Notes under the pieces: generated by a model
What the model was told of the DNA's origin: nothing
Databases searched by the model: none
Seen by the model: only the letters and a program-made list of their open reading frames with translations
Assembly: GCA_023511615.1 (NCBI GenBank)
Contig: JAIMBL010000019.1
Location: 1 to 37,119 of the forward strand
Length of the DNA stretch: 37,119 nt
Reading direction: 5' to 3'
Source: Leptolyngbyaceae cyanobacterium HOT.MB2.61
Lineage (GTDB): Bacteria; Cyanobacteriota; Cyanobacteriia; Leptolyngbyales; Leptolyngbyaceae
Shown: piece after piece, positions 1-8,466 of the stretch
Position numbering within the stretch: the stretch's first letter is position 1
Layout: every line of letters begins with the position of its first letter
Translations under genes and position numbers: made by a program

Positions 1-171
1 CTTGCACTTTAGCAGACTTGATCCCGCTTGAAAACTAGGCACAGTAAACCTTTGCTGCTTTTTTCAGCAAGCCCTACCTACTTAGATATGGGGTGAGGGG
101 ACTTTTTAAGTTATTGATAAAGCATCTGCGGGGTTGAGAGTGCCATAACCCGATAATTGGAGGTTTTAATC

Positions 172-1983
172 ATGGAAGTCCTGAATCGGCAAGAAAGCCA
201 GGAATATGAGCGTCAGATAATTTCACAGTTGATCTGCTCGCGCTTAAACCGATGTGAGATAACGGCTTCAAACAGCCATACCGTCAGGACTGAATACCCA
301 GAAAGCTTTGGTTCTATAACGCAGCCCTCTGAAGAAACCCCAGACGATTCTTCCCAAAACGAGCTGCAAGCCTCTACTGGTCTGCCCTCTCACCACACCT
401 ACGGCCTGGAATTGCTGGGAATGAAGAATCTGCATCAGGTTTACCGTAACCTTTCTATCCCAGAACTGGTGGAACACGCGGTGATGCGGGGAGAGGGACG
501 ACTGGCCGATAATGGCGCATTTTGTGTCGAAACCGGAAAATACACTGGCCGTTCTCCTAACGATCGCTTCATTGTAGATGAACCGGAAAGCCATCATGAA
601 GTGGACTGGAACCGGATTAACCGCCCTGTTTCAGAGGCGATATTTGAGCAACTGTACCAGCGATCGCTGGAGTACCTTCAGGGGCGCGACCTCTATATAT
701 TTGATGGTTATGTCGGGGCCGACCCCAAGTATCGCTTTGGGGTACGGGTCATTAACGAGCTTGCCTGGCAAAACCTGTTTGTTCACCAGCTTTTCCGCCG
801 CCCCACAACGGAAGAACTGGACAATCACCACGCCGACTTTATTGTCATTGCCCTACCTGGCCTGCGGAGCGACCCAGACAGGGATGGACTCAATAGTGAA
901 GCATTCATCCTGTTGCACCTGACCCGACAGATCGTGCTGATTGGTGGCACTCACTATGCAGGAGAGATGAAAAAGTCGGTCTTTTCCCTGCTGAATTACG
1001 TGATGACGAAGCGCAATGTGCTGCCAATGCATGGGGCTGCTAATATTGACGCCAGTGGACATACTGCCCTGTTCTTTGGGCTTTCGGGAACGGGGAAAAC
1101 GACCCTTTCCGCTGACCCCAATCGGCGACTGATTGGGGATGACGAGCATGGTTGGTCAGAAGATGGCATCTTTAACTTTGAAGGAGGTTGTTACGCGAAG
1201 ACGATTCGCCTCTCCCAGGAGCATGAACCGCAGATCTGGTCAGCCATTCGGTTCGGGGCATTGTTGGAGAACGTGACGCTGGATCCCATCACCCGCAAAC
1301 TGGATTACAACAGCGATCGCCTCACTGAAAACACCCGCGCTGCCTATCCTCTAGAATTCATTCCCAATAGCGTTGCCTCTGGCATGGGCAACCATCCCCA
1401 AACCATAATTTTCCTGACGGCTGATGCCTTTGGTGTCCTGCCTCCCATCGCCCGCCTCACCCGCGAACAGGCCATGTATCACTTTCTATCGGGTTATACC
1501 AGCAAGCTCGCAGGTACGGAACGAGGGATTACAACGCCTCAAAGTACCTTTTCCGCCTGTTTTGGGCAGGTATTCTTCCCACGGTCGCCAATGGTGTATG
1601 CCCAAATGTTGGGCAATCGCCTGCTGCACCATCCCCAAACCCAGGTTTATCTGGTAAACACAGGCTGGTCAGGCGGCCCCTATGGAGTGGGCAAACGAGT
1701 GTCAATCCAGCACACCCGCAAAATGGTATCGGCTGCCCTCAACGGCGATCTGGATCAGGTTAATTACAAACCCCATCCCATTTTCAAAATCCTTGTCCCA
1801 GAATCAGTCCCTGGTGTTCCGCCAGAAATTTTCGATCCAAAATTAACCTGGCACGACCCCATTGCCTACGATCGCCAGGCCCTTACTCTGGCAAAACAAT
1901 TTGCCGAGAATTTCAAGCAATTTGCCAATGCCCCCCAGGAAATTGCAGAAGCCGGTCCGGTAGGGGAAGTGGTTAGTTGTTAG
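172..1983 (+). CDS. pckA: phosphoenolpyruvate carboxykinase (ATP)
   Basis: ATP-dependent PEP carboxykinase interconverts oxaloacetate plus ATP with PEP, CO2 and ADP in the cytoplasm. The protein shows the P-loop GLSGTGKTT (about residues 303-311), the metal-binding stretch IGDDEHGW (about 320) and THYAGEMKKS (about 260), all typical of the ATP-type family. I chose the ATG at 172 because GGAGG lies at 159-163, eight bases upstream; a TTG at 157 is in frame but would overlap that Shine-Dalgarno site. The 603-residue protein is longer than the roughly 540 of E. coli PckA. The excess is an N-terminal extension of about 75 residues, polar and Ser/Glu-rich, before the conserved start around GLELLGMKNLHQVYRNL. 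An inverted repeat (TCAAATGAG at 1984-1992, CTCATTTGA at 2022-2030) follows the stop. It has no U-tract, so it is not a clear terminator. Confidence 0.96.
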   Translation: MEVLNRQESQEYERQIISQLICSRLNRCEITASNSHTVRTEYPESFGSITQPSEETPDDSSQNELQASTGLPSHHTYGLELLGMKNLHQVYRNLSIPELVEHAVMRGEGRLADNGAFCVETGKYTGRSPNDRFIVDEPESHHEVDWNRINRPVSEAIFEQLYQRSLEYLQGRDLYIFDGYVGADPKYRFGVRVINELAWQNLFVHQLFRRPTTEELDNHHADFIVIALPGLRSDPDRDGLNSEAFILLHLTRQIVLIGGTHYAGEMKKSVFSLLNYVMTKRNVLPMHGAANIDASGHTALFFGLSGTGKTTLSADPNRRLIGDDEHGWSEDGIFNFEGGCYAKTIRLSQEHEPQIWSAIRFGALLENVTLDPITRKLDYNSDRLTENTRAAYPLEFIPNSVASGMGNHPQTIIFLTADAFGVLPPIARLTREQAMYHFLSGYTSKLAGTERGITTPQSTFSACFGQVFFPRSPMVYAQMLGNRLLHHPQTQVYLVNTGWSGGPYGVGKRVSIQHTRKMVSAALNGDLDQVNYKPHPIFKILVPESVPGVPPEIFDPKLTWHDPIAYDRQALTLAKQFAENFKQFANAPQEIAEAGPVGEVVSC

Positions 1984-2111
1984 TCAAATGAGCTTCTGTT
2001 TCCTGGCCCCTCACCCTTTCCCTCATTTGAACCCTTTCTGGGGATAACAAGTCTAATCTAGATGTGGCCGTGTTGTTTCAGGTTGCTCAGGACACCGGGT
2101 TAAAAGGGTTA

Positions 2112-2152
2112 TGAGGCGAAGCCCCCGGTCAGGGGTTCCACCTTCCCGTCCT
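2112..2152. repeat. GC-rich palindromic repeat, family C, copy 1
   Basis: The stretch contains the pattern GCGAAGCCCCCGGTCAGGGG followed by TTCCACC. It resembles copies at about 18885-18930, 21234-21283, 22170-22214 and 24266-24294, which share a G-run, a C-run, a CAGGGG-type core and TTYCACC. It lies immediately upstream of the adaptor gene and makes that gene's start harder to place. Confidence 0.55.
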
Positions 2153-2159
2153 GAACCTG

Positions 2160-3545
2160 GTGGCGATGGGTGCTATGGCTGTAGTAGATCACACCAACAT
2201 TCGGGTTGACTTGATGAAAGCGCTTAAGCAAATTCCTGGGGTCAGGTTCCCCGTCAAACTTCCTCCTTCGGCGATCGCGCTGGTTCTGGTGGGTTTGGTT
2301 GCTGGGGGAGGTTTGGTTGCCTTCCGTTCCCTGGAAACAAGAAAGCCGCGCCGAAATGCGGAGGCGATGACGGTGCCTGTCAAATTGCAGGATCTGCGTG
2401 TTCGGATTCAGGCCAGTGGCACGGTAACACCTATTCAGTCGGTCAACATCAGTCCCAAAAGTGCGGGACGGTTGGTTGAACTGCTTGTTGACCAGGGCGA
2501 TCGCGTCCGGGCAGGGCAGGTTGTTGCCCGTATGGAAGATCGGGATTTGCAGGCCCGGTTGGCGCAGGCAGAAGCTACTCTGGCGCAGGCAAAGGCTCGT
2601 TACCTGAAAGCCCTCAACGGTAGCCGTCCTGAAGAAATTGCCCAGGCTCAGGGAAGAGTGGATGCAGCCCTGGCCGCTGCCCAGTTAGCCAGGGAACGAA
2701 GAGCTCGGAATTTATCACTCTACCAGCAGGGAGCCATTTCTAGAGATTCCTATGATGCGGTTTTGGCCGATGAGCGCAAAGCCCAGGCAGACCTGAAGGT
2801 TGCCCAGGAAAGCCTCGCTCAGACCCGTAGAGGCAACCGTTCGGAGGATATCGCCGATGCGGAAGCAGCAGTTGACCAGGCAGAGGCACAGGTGCAGCAA
2901 ATTCAGGTTGAAATAAACGATACGATCATTCGCGCTCCCTTCAGCGGCATCATCACTCAAAAATACGCCAGCGTGGGAGCATTTGTGACTCCTACCACCT
3001 CTGCTTCGGCAACCTCTTCGGCCACTTCCACATCGATTGTGGCGATCGCCAGCGACCTAGAAGTGGTGGCCAGGGTACCCGAAACTAGCGTCAGCCAGAT
3101 TCGTCCAGGCCAGGCTGTTGAAATTCAGGCAGATGCCTACCCCGGTAAGAGGTTCAAGGGCACGGTTCGTCTGGTGGCCCCGGAAGCTGTTGTTGACCAG
3201 AATGTGACTTCGTTTCAAGTCTGGGTCGCCCTGCAAACCGGGCAGCGGGAACTGAAATCGGGAATGAATGTGAGTCTGGTGTTTATGGGCGATCGCATTA
3301 AAAATACCCTCGTCGTGCCTGCGGTAGCCATTGTTTCGGAGAAAGGCAAAACCGGTGTTTTGGTGGCAGGGGATGGCAAACCCCAGTTCCGACCGATCAC
3401 AATTGGCGTTTCGATGGGAGACCAAACCCAGGTTCTGCAAGGGTTGAAACCGGATGATAAGGTCTTTGTGTATCTGCCCAGACCCACCCAGGATCGCAAC
3501 ACAGGTGGTCAACGGGGTGGAGGGCCCGCTATTCGGTTCCGTTAG
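2160..3545 (+). CDS. HlyD/MacA-type periplasmic adaptor (membrane fusion protein)
   Basis: This is a membrane-fusion subunit of an ABC or RND-type exporter, anchored in the inner membrane with its bulk in the periplasm. Residues about 37-55 (AIALVLVGLVAGGGLVAF) form one membrane anchor. A barrel-sandwich half follows (SAGRLVELLVDQGDRVRAGQ, about 98-117), then a long Ala/Gln-rich alpha hairpin (about 130-250), the second lipoyl half (IIRAPFSGIITQKYASVG) and beta-barrel domains. The C-terminal tail is Gly/Arg-rich. The start is uncertain: GTG 2160, ATG 2166, ATG 2175 and ATG 2214 are in frame and none has a good Shine-Dalgarno site. ATG 2214 (MKALKQIPG) gives the most typical N-terminus. The MacB-type permease 156 bp downstream is the likely partner. 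Confidence 0.9.
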   Translation: MAMGAMAVVDHTNIRVDLMKALKQIPGVRFPVKLPPSAIALVLVGLVAGGGLVAFRSLETRKPRRNAEAMTVPVKLQDLRVRIQASGTVTPIQSVNISPKSAGRLVELLVDQGDRVRAGQVVARMEDRDLQARLAQAEATLAQAKARYLKALNGSRPEEIAQAQGRVDAALAAAQLARERRARNLSLYQQGAISRDSYDAVLADERKAQADLKVAQESLAQTRRGNRSEDIADAEAAVDQAEAQVQQIQVEINDTIIRAPFSGIITQKYASVGAFVTPTTSASATSSATSTSIVAIASDLEVVARVPETSVSQIRPGQAVEIQADAYPGKRFKGTVRLVAPEAVVDQNVTSFQVWVALQTGQRELKSGMNVSLVFMGDRIKNTLVVPAVAIVSEKGKTGVLVAGDGKPQFRPITIGVSMGDQTQVLQGLKPDDKVFVYLPRPTQDRNTGGQRGGGPAIRFR

Positions 3546-3559
3546 TTGGTAAGAGGGGT

Positions 3560-3665
3560 GGGGGGTAGATGGGTGGATGGGTGGATGGGTCAGTTCTGAG
3601 TTCTGAGTTGTCCCAATACCTGATCTCCAGCCCCCAGTTCCTGACTTCTGGCTCCCGCCGCCCCT
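3560..3665. repeat. STRR-like short tandem repeats between adaptor and permease
   Basis: The spacer contains GGGTGGAT units in tandem (about 3567-3590), then a doubled AGTTCTG, and C/T-rich ATACCTGATCTCC-type sequence. It looks like the short tandemly repeated sequences common between cyanobacterial genes. A related purine-rich run lies at 6765-6825. Confidence 0.5.
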
Positions 3666-3701
3666 TGCCTTCTACCTCTGCAAAACACTCAACAAAAAAC
3701 A

Positions 3702-4919
3702 ATGGATATTTCTGAAAGCATCAGCATGGCGCTCAAAACCCTTTCGGCAAATCGGCTGCGGAGTTTGCTGACAGTGCTGGGCATTATTATTGGCAATGCT
3801 TCAGTGATTGCCATGATTGGGGTTGGCCAGGGAGCGCAGCGCTATACAACTCAGCAGTTGCAGTCCCTGGGAACCAATCTTTTGTTTATTTTCCCAGCCA
3901 GTGGGGATGCTCGACGAGGTTCGCAAGGAGGTGGCAATACGTTAATGCTGGCAGATGCTCAGGCGATCGCCCAACTGATTCCAGCCGTCAAAGATGTTGC
4001 TCCCCAAATTTCCGGGCAGCAACTGGTTACCTATCAGGGCAACGCCAGGCGCACCAGCGTAATTGGCACCACTTCGTCTTACCCAACAGTGCGTAACGCC
4101 CCGGTTCAAGATGGGCGGTTTCTGACCCCGGCAGATGTGGACTCCAACAGCCTGGTTGTCGCGGTAGGGGCACAACTGGCGCAGGAATTGTTTGGCGATC
4201 GCTCCCCCCTTGGCGAAAGCATTCGGATTAACAATATCCGTTTTGAAGTGATTGGGGTGATGGCTGCGAAAGGGGCATCCGGTGCGGGTAACCAGGATGA
4301 GGCTGCGTTTGTACCGCTCACAACAATGGCAAACCTGTTGACGGGGCGCAGTTCTCCCCGTGGCATTTCAGTCAACAGTATTGCCGTCAGTGCCCGCGAT
4401 GAAGCCAGTGTAGACATTGCCCAGTACCAGATCACAAACCTCTTACGCTTGCGCCATCAGCTTTCTGGCCCTGACGATTTCACCGTTCGCAATCAGCAAG
4501 ATACGCTGGATGCGGCCAATAATGTTACGGGAGCGCTAACTATCCTACTTGCCTCAACAGCAGGTATCTCTCTGCTGGTGGGCGGAATTGGAATCATGAA
4601 TATCATGCTGGCATCAGTGACAGAACGCACGTCAGAAATTGGTTTGCGAAAGGCGATCGGAGCATCCCAGGCCGATGTTCTGCAACAGTTCCTGATTGAA
4701 GCGGTGATTCTGGCATTGACGGGGGGTGTGATTGGGACGGTGATTGGGGTGGGGGCTGTGGTCCTTGTAGGCATGTATACGCCCCTGCAAGCAACCGTTT
4801 CGGTGGAGGCGATCGCGCTGGCCGTAGGAGTTTCTGGCAGTATTGGCTTGGTTTTTGGCGTTTTCCCAGCCCGCCGCGCCGCCCGCCTGGATCCGATTGA
4901 GGCACTGCGGAGCCTTTAA
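3702..4919 (+). CDS. MacB-type ABC transporter permease (FtsX domain)
   Basis: This permease is of the MacB/YknZ type. It begins with the characteristic SISMALKTLSANRLRSLLTVLGIIIGNASV, whose membrane helix is about residues 20-43. A periplasmic MacB core domain follows (about 45-265), then three C-terminal helices (about 275-300, 325-352, 370-390). The end FPARRAARLDPIEALRSL is a family hallmark. At 405 residues it is a separate permease and not the MacB fusion that carries an ATPase domain. No ABC ATPase gene lies on either side, so the nucleotide-binding subunit must be encoded elsewhere or has been lost. The ATG at 3702 has no clear Shine-Dalgarno site. The stop abuts the methylase stop on the opposite strand with no spacer. 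Confidence 0.92.
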   Translation: MDISESISMALKTLSANRLRSLLTVLGIIIGNASVIAMIGVGQGAQRYTTQQLQSLGTNLLFIFPASGDARRGSQGGGNTLMLADAQAIAQLIPAVKDVAPQISGQQLVTYQGNARRTSVIGTTSSYPTVRNAPVQDGRFLTPADVDSNSLVVAVGAQLAQELFGDRSPLGESIRINNIRFEVIGVMAAKGASGAGNQDEAAFVPLTTMANLLTGRSSPRGISVNSIAVSARDEASVDIAQYQITNLLRLRHQLSGPDDFTVRNQQDTLDAANNVTGALTILLASTAGISLLVGGIGIMNIMLASVTERTSEIGLRKAIGASQADVLQQFLIEAVILALTGGVIGTVIGVGAVVLVGMYTPLQATVSVEAIALAVGVSGSIGLVFGVFPARRAARLDPIEALRSL

Positions 4920-5744
4920 TCAGCAGGTAATCAGAAGTTCGGTAATTTTGCCGCGCTTTTCGGCGTTGGAATTGATAGAACGGGCAGCCTGAATCGTATG
5001 AATCGTAAACCCCCGGTACAGGTCTCGAATAAAGGGACAATCTGAATTAGAAAGCATCACCTGCACACCCCGGTTAGCCAGAGTAGCGAAGGTGTCCCGT
5101 AAGCGAATCTGGTCTTCCGAAGAAAACGCATAGCGGTTATAGGACGTGAACTTGCTCGTCGCACTGATAGGGTGATAAGGTGGGTCAAAATAAACAAAAT
5201 CTTTGCAGTTCCTGGCATAGTCCAGTACCGCTTCAAATGGCTGAACCTCAATTCGCGCATTTTGTAAAGCCCAGGATGCTGCCCGAAGGTGTTCCGGATC
5301 GCAAATTGCCGGATTTTTGTATCTCCCTAAAGGCACATTAAACTGCCCCTTTGAATTCTCACGGTAAAGGCCATTGAAACAGGTTTTATTGAGATAAATG
5401 AGCCGTGCTGCCCGCTCAACGTTTGATGCACCGGTTTGAGAACGCATGAAGTAGTAATACTCAGGACAGTGGCGATCGCGATGCAGTTTCAACAATTCAA
5501 TCAGCTTCTCAACCTCATCCCGAACACAGCAAAATACATTCACTAACTCCGGATTAATGTCCATCAGAAACGATCGGGCAGGTTGCAAATAGAAAAAAAT
5601 CGCTCCTCCCCCAAGAAACGGTTCATAGTAAGTTGAAAAGCGTTTGGGGAAGTGGGGAATATATTGTGGAATGAGTTGCCCTTTTCCGCCTGCCCATTTC
5701 AAAAAGGGACGGGGATGAATGGATTGTAAAAGCTGACTCTGCAT
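4920..5744 (-). CDS. DNA adenine-N6 methyltransferase, Dam/D12 class
   Basis: This D12-class (Dam/DpnM-type) enzyme would transfer a methyl group from S-adenosylmethionine to adenine N6 in DNA. It has FLKWAGGK (residues 14-21, motif X), FLGGGAIFF (about 43-51, motif I) and DPPY (187-190, motif IV). At 274 residues it matches the size of GATC methylases. No restriction endonuclease gene adjoins it, so it looks like an orphan methylase. GATC specificity is inferred from the family and fits a HIP1-rich genome, since GCGATCGC contains GATC, but it is not proven here. Its stop abuts the permease stop. A perfect 11-bp hairpin lies 24 bases upstream of its start codon. Confidence 0.93.
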   Translation of the reverse strand: MQSQLLQSIHPRPFLKWAGGKGQLIPQYIPHFPKRFSTYYEPFLGGGAIFFYLQPARSFLMDINPELVNVFCCVRDEVEKLIELLKLHRDRHCPEYYYFMRSQTGASNVERAARLIYLNKTCFNGLYRENSKGQFNVPLGRYKNPAICDPEHLRAASWALQNARIEVQPFEAVLDYARNCKDFVYFDPPYHPISATSKFTSYNRYAFSSEDQIRLRDTFATLANRGVQVMLSNSDCPFIRDLYRGFTIHTIQAARSINSNAEKRGKITELLITC

Positions 5745-5767
5745 TTCATTATCATACGAGCGATTTC

Positions 5768-5796
5768 CCAGACAGCAGTTTTTTTCTGCTGTCTGG
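5768..5796 (-). promoter_or_regulatory. perfect hairpin in the methylase leader
   Basis: CCAGACAGCAG (5768-5778) and CTGCTGTCTGG (5786-5796) are perfect complements around a loop of seven T. On the methylase strand the stem ends 23 bases before the ATG and is followed by GGAAATC. There is no U-tract, so it is not a standard terminator for that strand. On the plus strand it is followed by A6, also not terminator-like. It could be a leader structure or an operator. Confidence 0.6.
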
Positions 5797-5915
5797 AAAA
5801 AAGGACATTAAGAGTAAGCCAGGCAATTGATTTTTTCCCAATCGCTCGACCAGGTTCTCAAGTTTCCAGGAGTTTTGTCAGTCAACTTGGCCGAAATCTC
5901 TTAAACTGATGACAA

Positions 5916-6037
5916 GGTTCTCCTGGCTTGCTGGTGAAAGAGAAGCGTAAGCGACTCTTTCATCTCAAACAAAATCCCTGGAATATTGATTTTGTTTTGG
6001 TGATAACCGTCGCTAGCACCAAACTCTCAGGAGAGCC
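5916..6037 (+). repeat. 122-bp three-hairpin element, family A, copy 1
   Basis: It starts GGTTCTCCTG and ends CAGGAGAGCC, which are near-perfect inverted ends. Inside are hairpin 1 (TGAAAGAG...CTCTTTCA), hairpin 2 (AACAAAATC...GATTTTGTT) and hairpin 3 (TTGGTG...CACCAA). Further copies are at 21863-21986, 28322-28442 (inverted) and 35115-35236. The core AAAATCCCTGGAATATTGAT is identical or nearly so in all four. It lies between the methylase and ycf33. Confidence 0.9.
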
Positions 6038-6081
6038 GATGACAATAGCAACTGTGATGGTAAAACGGCAACTGGAAACCC

Positions 6082-6285
6082 ATGCAAAATCTTTGGAATA
6101 ACGTCTCTAAGTGGCCTCTGTTTGTTTTGGGGGCAATTCTGGGTGTCTTTTTCAATGCGGTTAAGCCCCTGGTACCGTTGCTAAAAAATCCGGTTACGGC
6201 GATCGCGCTCATCGGCCTCCTACTTGGAGGAGTTGCCTTTATTGGCTTTACGTTGCGCGCCATGATGGGAATGAGTCCGATCTAG
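6082..6285 (+). CDS. ycf33: Ycf33/DUF751 small membrane protein
   Basis: This 67-residue protein has two hydrophobic segments (about 11-35 and 39-60), so both probably span the membrane. The start MQNLWNNVSKWPLFVLGAIL and overall size match the Ycf33/DUF751 family of cyanobacteria and plastids, whose function is not established. The family's usual place beside rbfA is kept here, 84 bp upstream of the rbfA start. The ATG at 6082 has only a weak upstream GGAAA. Confidence 0.8.
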   Translation: MQNLWNNVSKWPLFVLGAILGVFFNAVKPLVPLLKNPVTAIALIGLLLGGVAFIGFTLRAMMGMSPI

Positions 6286-6369
6286 CCGCTCACAACCCCG
6301 CGGCTGATTACGGCAAAGCTGCTAGCATGAAGCTATTGACTTTTAGCTATGGGGAAGGGCAGTTTTGTT

Positions 6370-6765
6370 ATGGCTACGAGTCGTCGGGTTGCCCGCGTTG
6401 CCGAACTCATCAAACGTGAGGTCAGCCAGATGTTGCTTTCTGGCATCAAGGATGATCGGGTCGGTGCAGGGATGGTCAGTGTGACGGATGTGGACGTTTC
6501 AGGCGACCTCCAGCACGCTAAGATTTTTGTCAGTATTTATGGAACTGCGGAGGCCAAGGCCGAAACGATGGCGGGTTTGAAGTCCGCTACAGGCTTTGTT
6601 CGTAGTGAACTGGGACAACGGATTCGTCTACGCCGCACTCCAGAAGTTGTGTTTCTAGAAGATAATTCTCTGGAGCGGGGCGATCGCGTCCTTTCCCTCC
6701 TGAACCGCCTCAACCAGGAACGACAAACCTCCGATACGGCAGACTGGGACGATGGGGATGAGTAG
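6370..6765 (+). CDS. rbfA: 30S ribosome-binding factor RbfA
   Basis: RbfA binds the 30S subunit late in assembly and is needed for 16S rRNA 5'-end maturation and cold adaptation. The sequence [40 protein letters not shown] and [10 protein letters not shown] is typical of cyanobacterial RbfA, with a single KH-like domain. I prefer the ATG at 6370 (131 residues) because homologues start with [10 protein letters not shown] and a purine-rich GGGGAAGGG lies upstream. An in-frame ATG at 6349 would add seven unusual residues. The acidic C-terminus (TADWDDGDE) is family-typical. It is followed by nagZ, likely co-transcribed. Confidence 0.95.
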   Translation: MATSRRVARVAELIKREVSQMLLSGIKDDRVGAGMVSVTDVDVSGDLQHAKIFVSIYGTAEAKAETMAGLKSATGFVRSELGQRIRLRRTPEVVFLEDNSLERGDRVLSLLNRLNQERQTSDTADWDDGDE

Positions 6766-6826
6766 AAAGGTGGATGAGTGAATGGGTGAGTTATGAGTGT
6801 TAAGTTTTGAGTTATGAGTTTGTAAG
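6766..6826. repeat. STRR-like repeats between rbfA and nagZ
   Basis: The spacer is a run of degenerate heptamers of the type GAGTTAT, GAGTGTT, GAGTTAT and GAGTTTG. It resembles the run at 3590-3610 and gives nagZ no usual ATG or clear Shine-Dalgarno site. Confidence 0.5.
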
Positions 6827-8458
6827 TTGCTTCCCTTCCTTCCCGATATCGACTCCCTTTCTCTGTCCAAACAGGTTGCCCAGATGGTGGTAGTACGGGC
6901 TTCTGGGTATTTGTTCGACCATCAAATTCAATATCCCCAGTGGGAGCCGGATGCTGCCAGGCTGCGTCACTGGTTGCAAGAACTGGGGGTTGGTGGGGTG
7001 ATTTTGTTAGGGGGAAGTGCGGCTGAAATTGCTTTGCGGACTCAGCAGCTTCAGGGATGGGCAAAAATTCCGCTACTGGTGGCAGCCGATGTGGAAGAGG
7101 GGGTGGGGCAGCGCTTCTCCGGAGCAACCTGGTTTCCGCCAGCCATGGCACTGGCCGCTGTCGCTGAAAAAAATCTGCCATTGGCAAAGCAATATGCAAT
7201 CCAGATGGGAACCATCACCGCTCAAGAGGCGCAGGCCATTGGGCTGAACTGGGTACTGGCTCCAGTCGTGGATGTGAACAATAATCCTGACAATCCGGTG
7301 ATCAATGTACGTGCCTTTGGTGGTACTCCTGAAATAGTGAGCGACTTGGCGATCGCTTTCCTTCAGGGGGCCCAGCGTCATCCCGTTCTGACAACAGCCA
7401 AACACTTTCCCGGCCATGGGGATACTGCTACAGACTCCCATCTGGATCTGCCAGTCCTGAACCATTCTCTGGAGCGGTTGTACCAGATTGAATTGCCACC
7501 CTTTCAAAGGGCGATCGCCGCCGGGGTGGATGCGGTCATGAGTGCACACCTGCAAATTCCAGCGTTAGACCCAGACTATCCAGCGACCCTTTCTCACCGG
7601 GTTCTCACAAAGGAACTGAGACAAACCCTGGGGTTTGATGGGTTAATTGTCACCGATGCCCTGGTGATGGGGGCAATTGCTAATCGCTATGGAGCAAACC
7701 AGGCACCCGTGCTGGCAGTAGAAGCCGGAGCCGATATTTTGCTTATGCCCATCGATCCGGAGGGGGCGATCGCAGCCGTCTGTGCTGCCGTTGAAGAAGG
7801 GCGCATTCCAGCGGAACAAATTCGGGCGTCCGTTGAGCGAATCTGGAAGGCAAAGCAAAAGGTTTGTTTTTCGTTGCAGGAGGAGCCTGCCCATGCCTGG
7901 GAGATGCTATCACCTGCTGTAGAAGCCTGTGCCATAACAACTTCACTGGCCCAGCCAGAGGCGATCGCCACAGTTGCTGACATTCTGCGGGAATCTATGC
8001 AGGTTCATTGTCCCACCCCTCTCCCTGCCGCTGATGGAGAGAACCTCCGCAATTTAATTGTTGTAGATGATTCCCTGGCCTGCGACTTTCTCAATCGTCA
8101 CGCGCCCGCGATCGCCATCCCCCATCAGTTTGGCTACCAACTTCAGATGGTGGATAGCCACACTCCCACCCGTCTCGCGGGCATGGATGAAACCGAACGG
8201 CATCCCACCCTCCTGCAACTCTTCATTCGCGGAAATCCCTTTCGTGGCAGTGCAGGCCTGACCCAGACCGCCCAAACCTGGTTGCACTTCCTGCTGGAGT
8301 CCGAACAATTGCGGGCCCTTGTTATTTATGGCAGCCCCTATGTCCTGGAAAAGTTTCTGCCAGGTTTGCCTGCCGATATTCCTTACCTGTTTACCTGTGG
8401 GCAAATGCCAGAGGCTCAGGCGATCGCCCTTAATGCTCTGTTCGGAAAGCATTCCTGA
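6827..8458 (+). CDS. nagZ: beta-N-acetylhexosaminidase, glycoside hydrolase family 3 (NagZ)
   Basis: NagZ removes N-acetylglucosamine from peptidoglycan-derived sugars during cell-wall recycling. The GH3 barrel covers about residues 1-340. It has KHFPGHGDT (192-200) followed by DSH, the loop that carries the His-Asp acid/base pair in this family, and the nucleophile region IVTDALVMGA with Asp277. The protein is 543 residues, against about 340 for E. coli NagZ. The extra ~200 residues form a C-terminal domain as in other longer NagZ proteins. The only plausible start is TTG 6827, since an in-frame stop lies at 6815-6817 and the N-terminal residues LPFLPDIDSLSLSKQVAQMVVVRA align with the fold; the next ATG (6884) would cut it. 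Confidence 0.92.
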   Translation: MLPFLPDIDSLSLSKQVAQMVVVRASGYLFDHQIQYPQWEPDAARLRHWLQELGVGGVILLGGSAAEIALRTQQLQGWAKIPLLVAADVEEGVGQRFSGATWFPPAMALAAVAEKNLPLAKQYAIQMGTITAQEAQAIGLNWVLAPVVDVNNNPDNPVINVRAFGGTPEIVSDLAIAFLQGAQRHPVLTTAKHFPGHGDTATDSHLDLPVLNHSLERLYQIELPPFQRAIAAGVDAVMSAHLQIPALDPDYPATLSHRVLTKELRQTLGFDGLIVTDALVMGAIANRYGANQAPVLAVEAGADILLMPIDPEGAIAAVCAAVEEGRIPAEQIRASVERIWKAKQKVCFSLQEEPAHAWEMLSPAVEACAITTSLAQPEAIATVADILRESMQVHCPTPLPAADGENLRNLIVVDDSLACDFLNRHAPAIAIPHQFGYQLQMVDSHTPTRLAGMDETERHPTLLQLFIRGNPFRGSAGLTQTAQTWLHFLLESEQLRALVIYGSPYVLEKFLPGLPADIPYLFTCGQMPEAQAIALNALFGKHS

Positions 8459-8466
8459 TAAATGAT

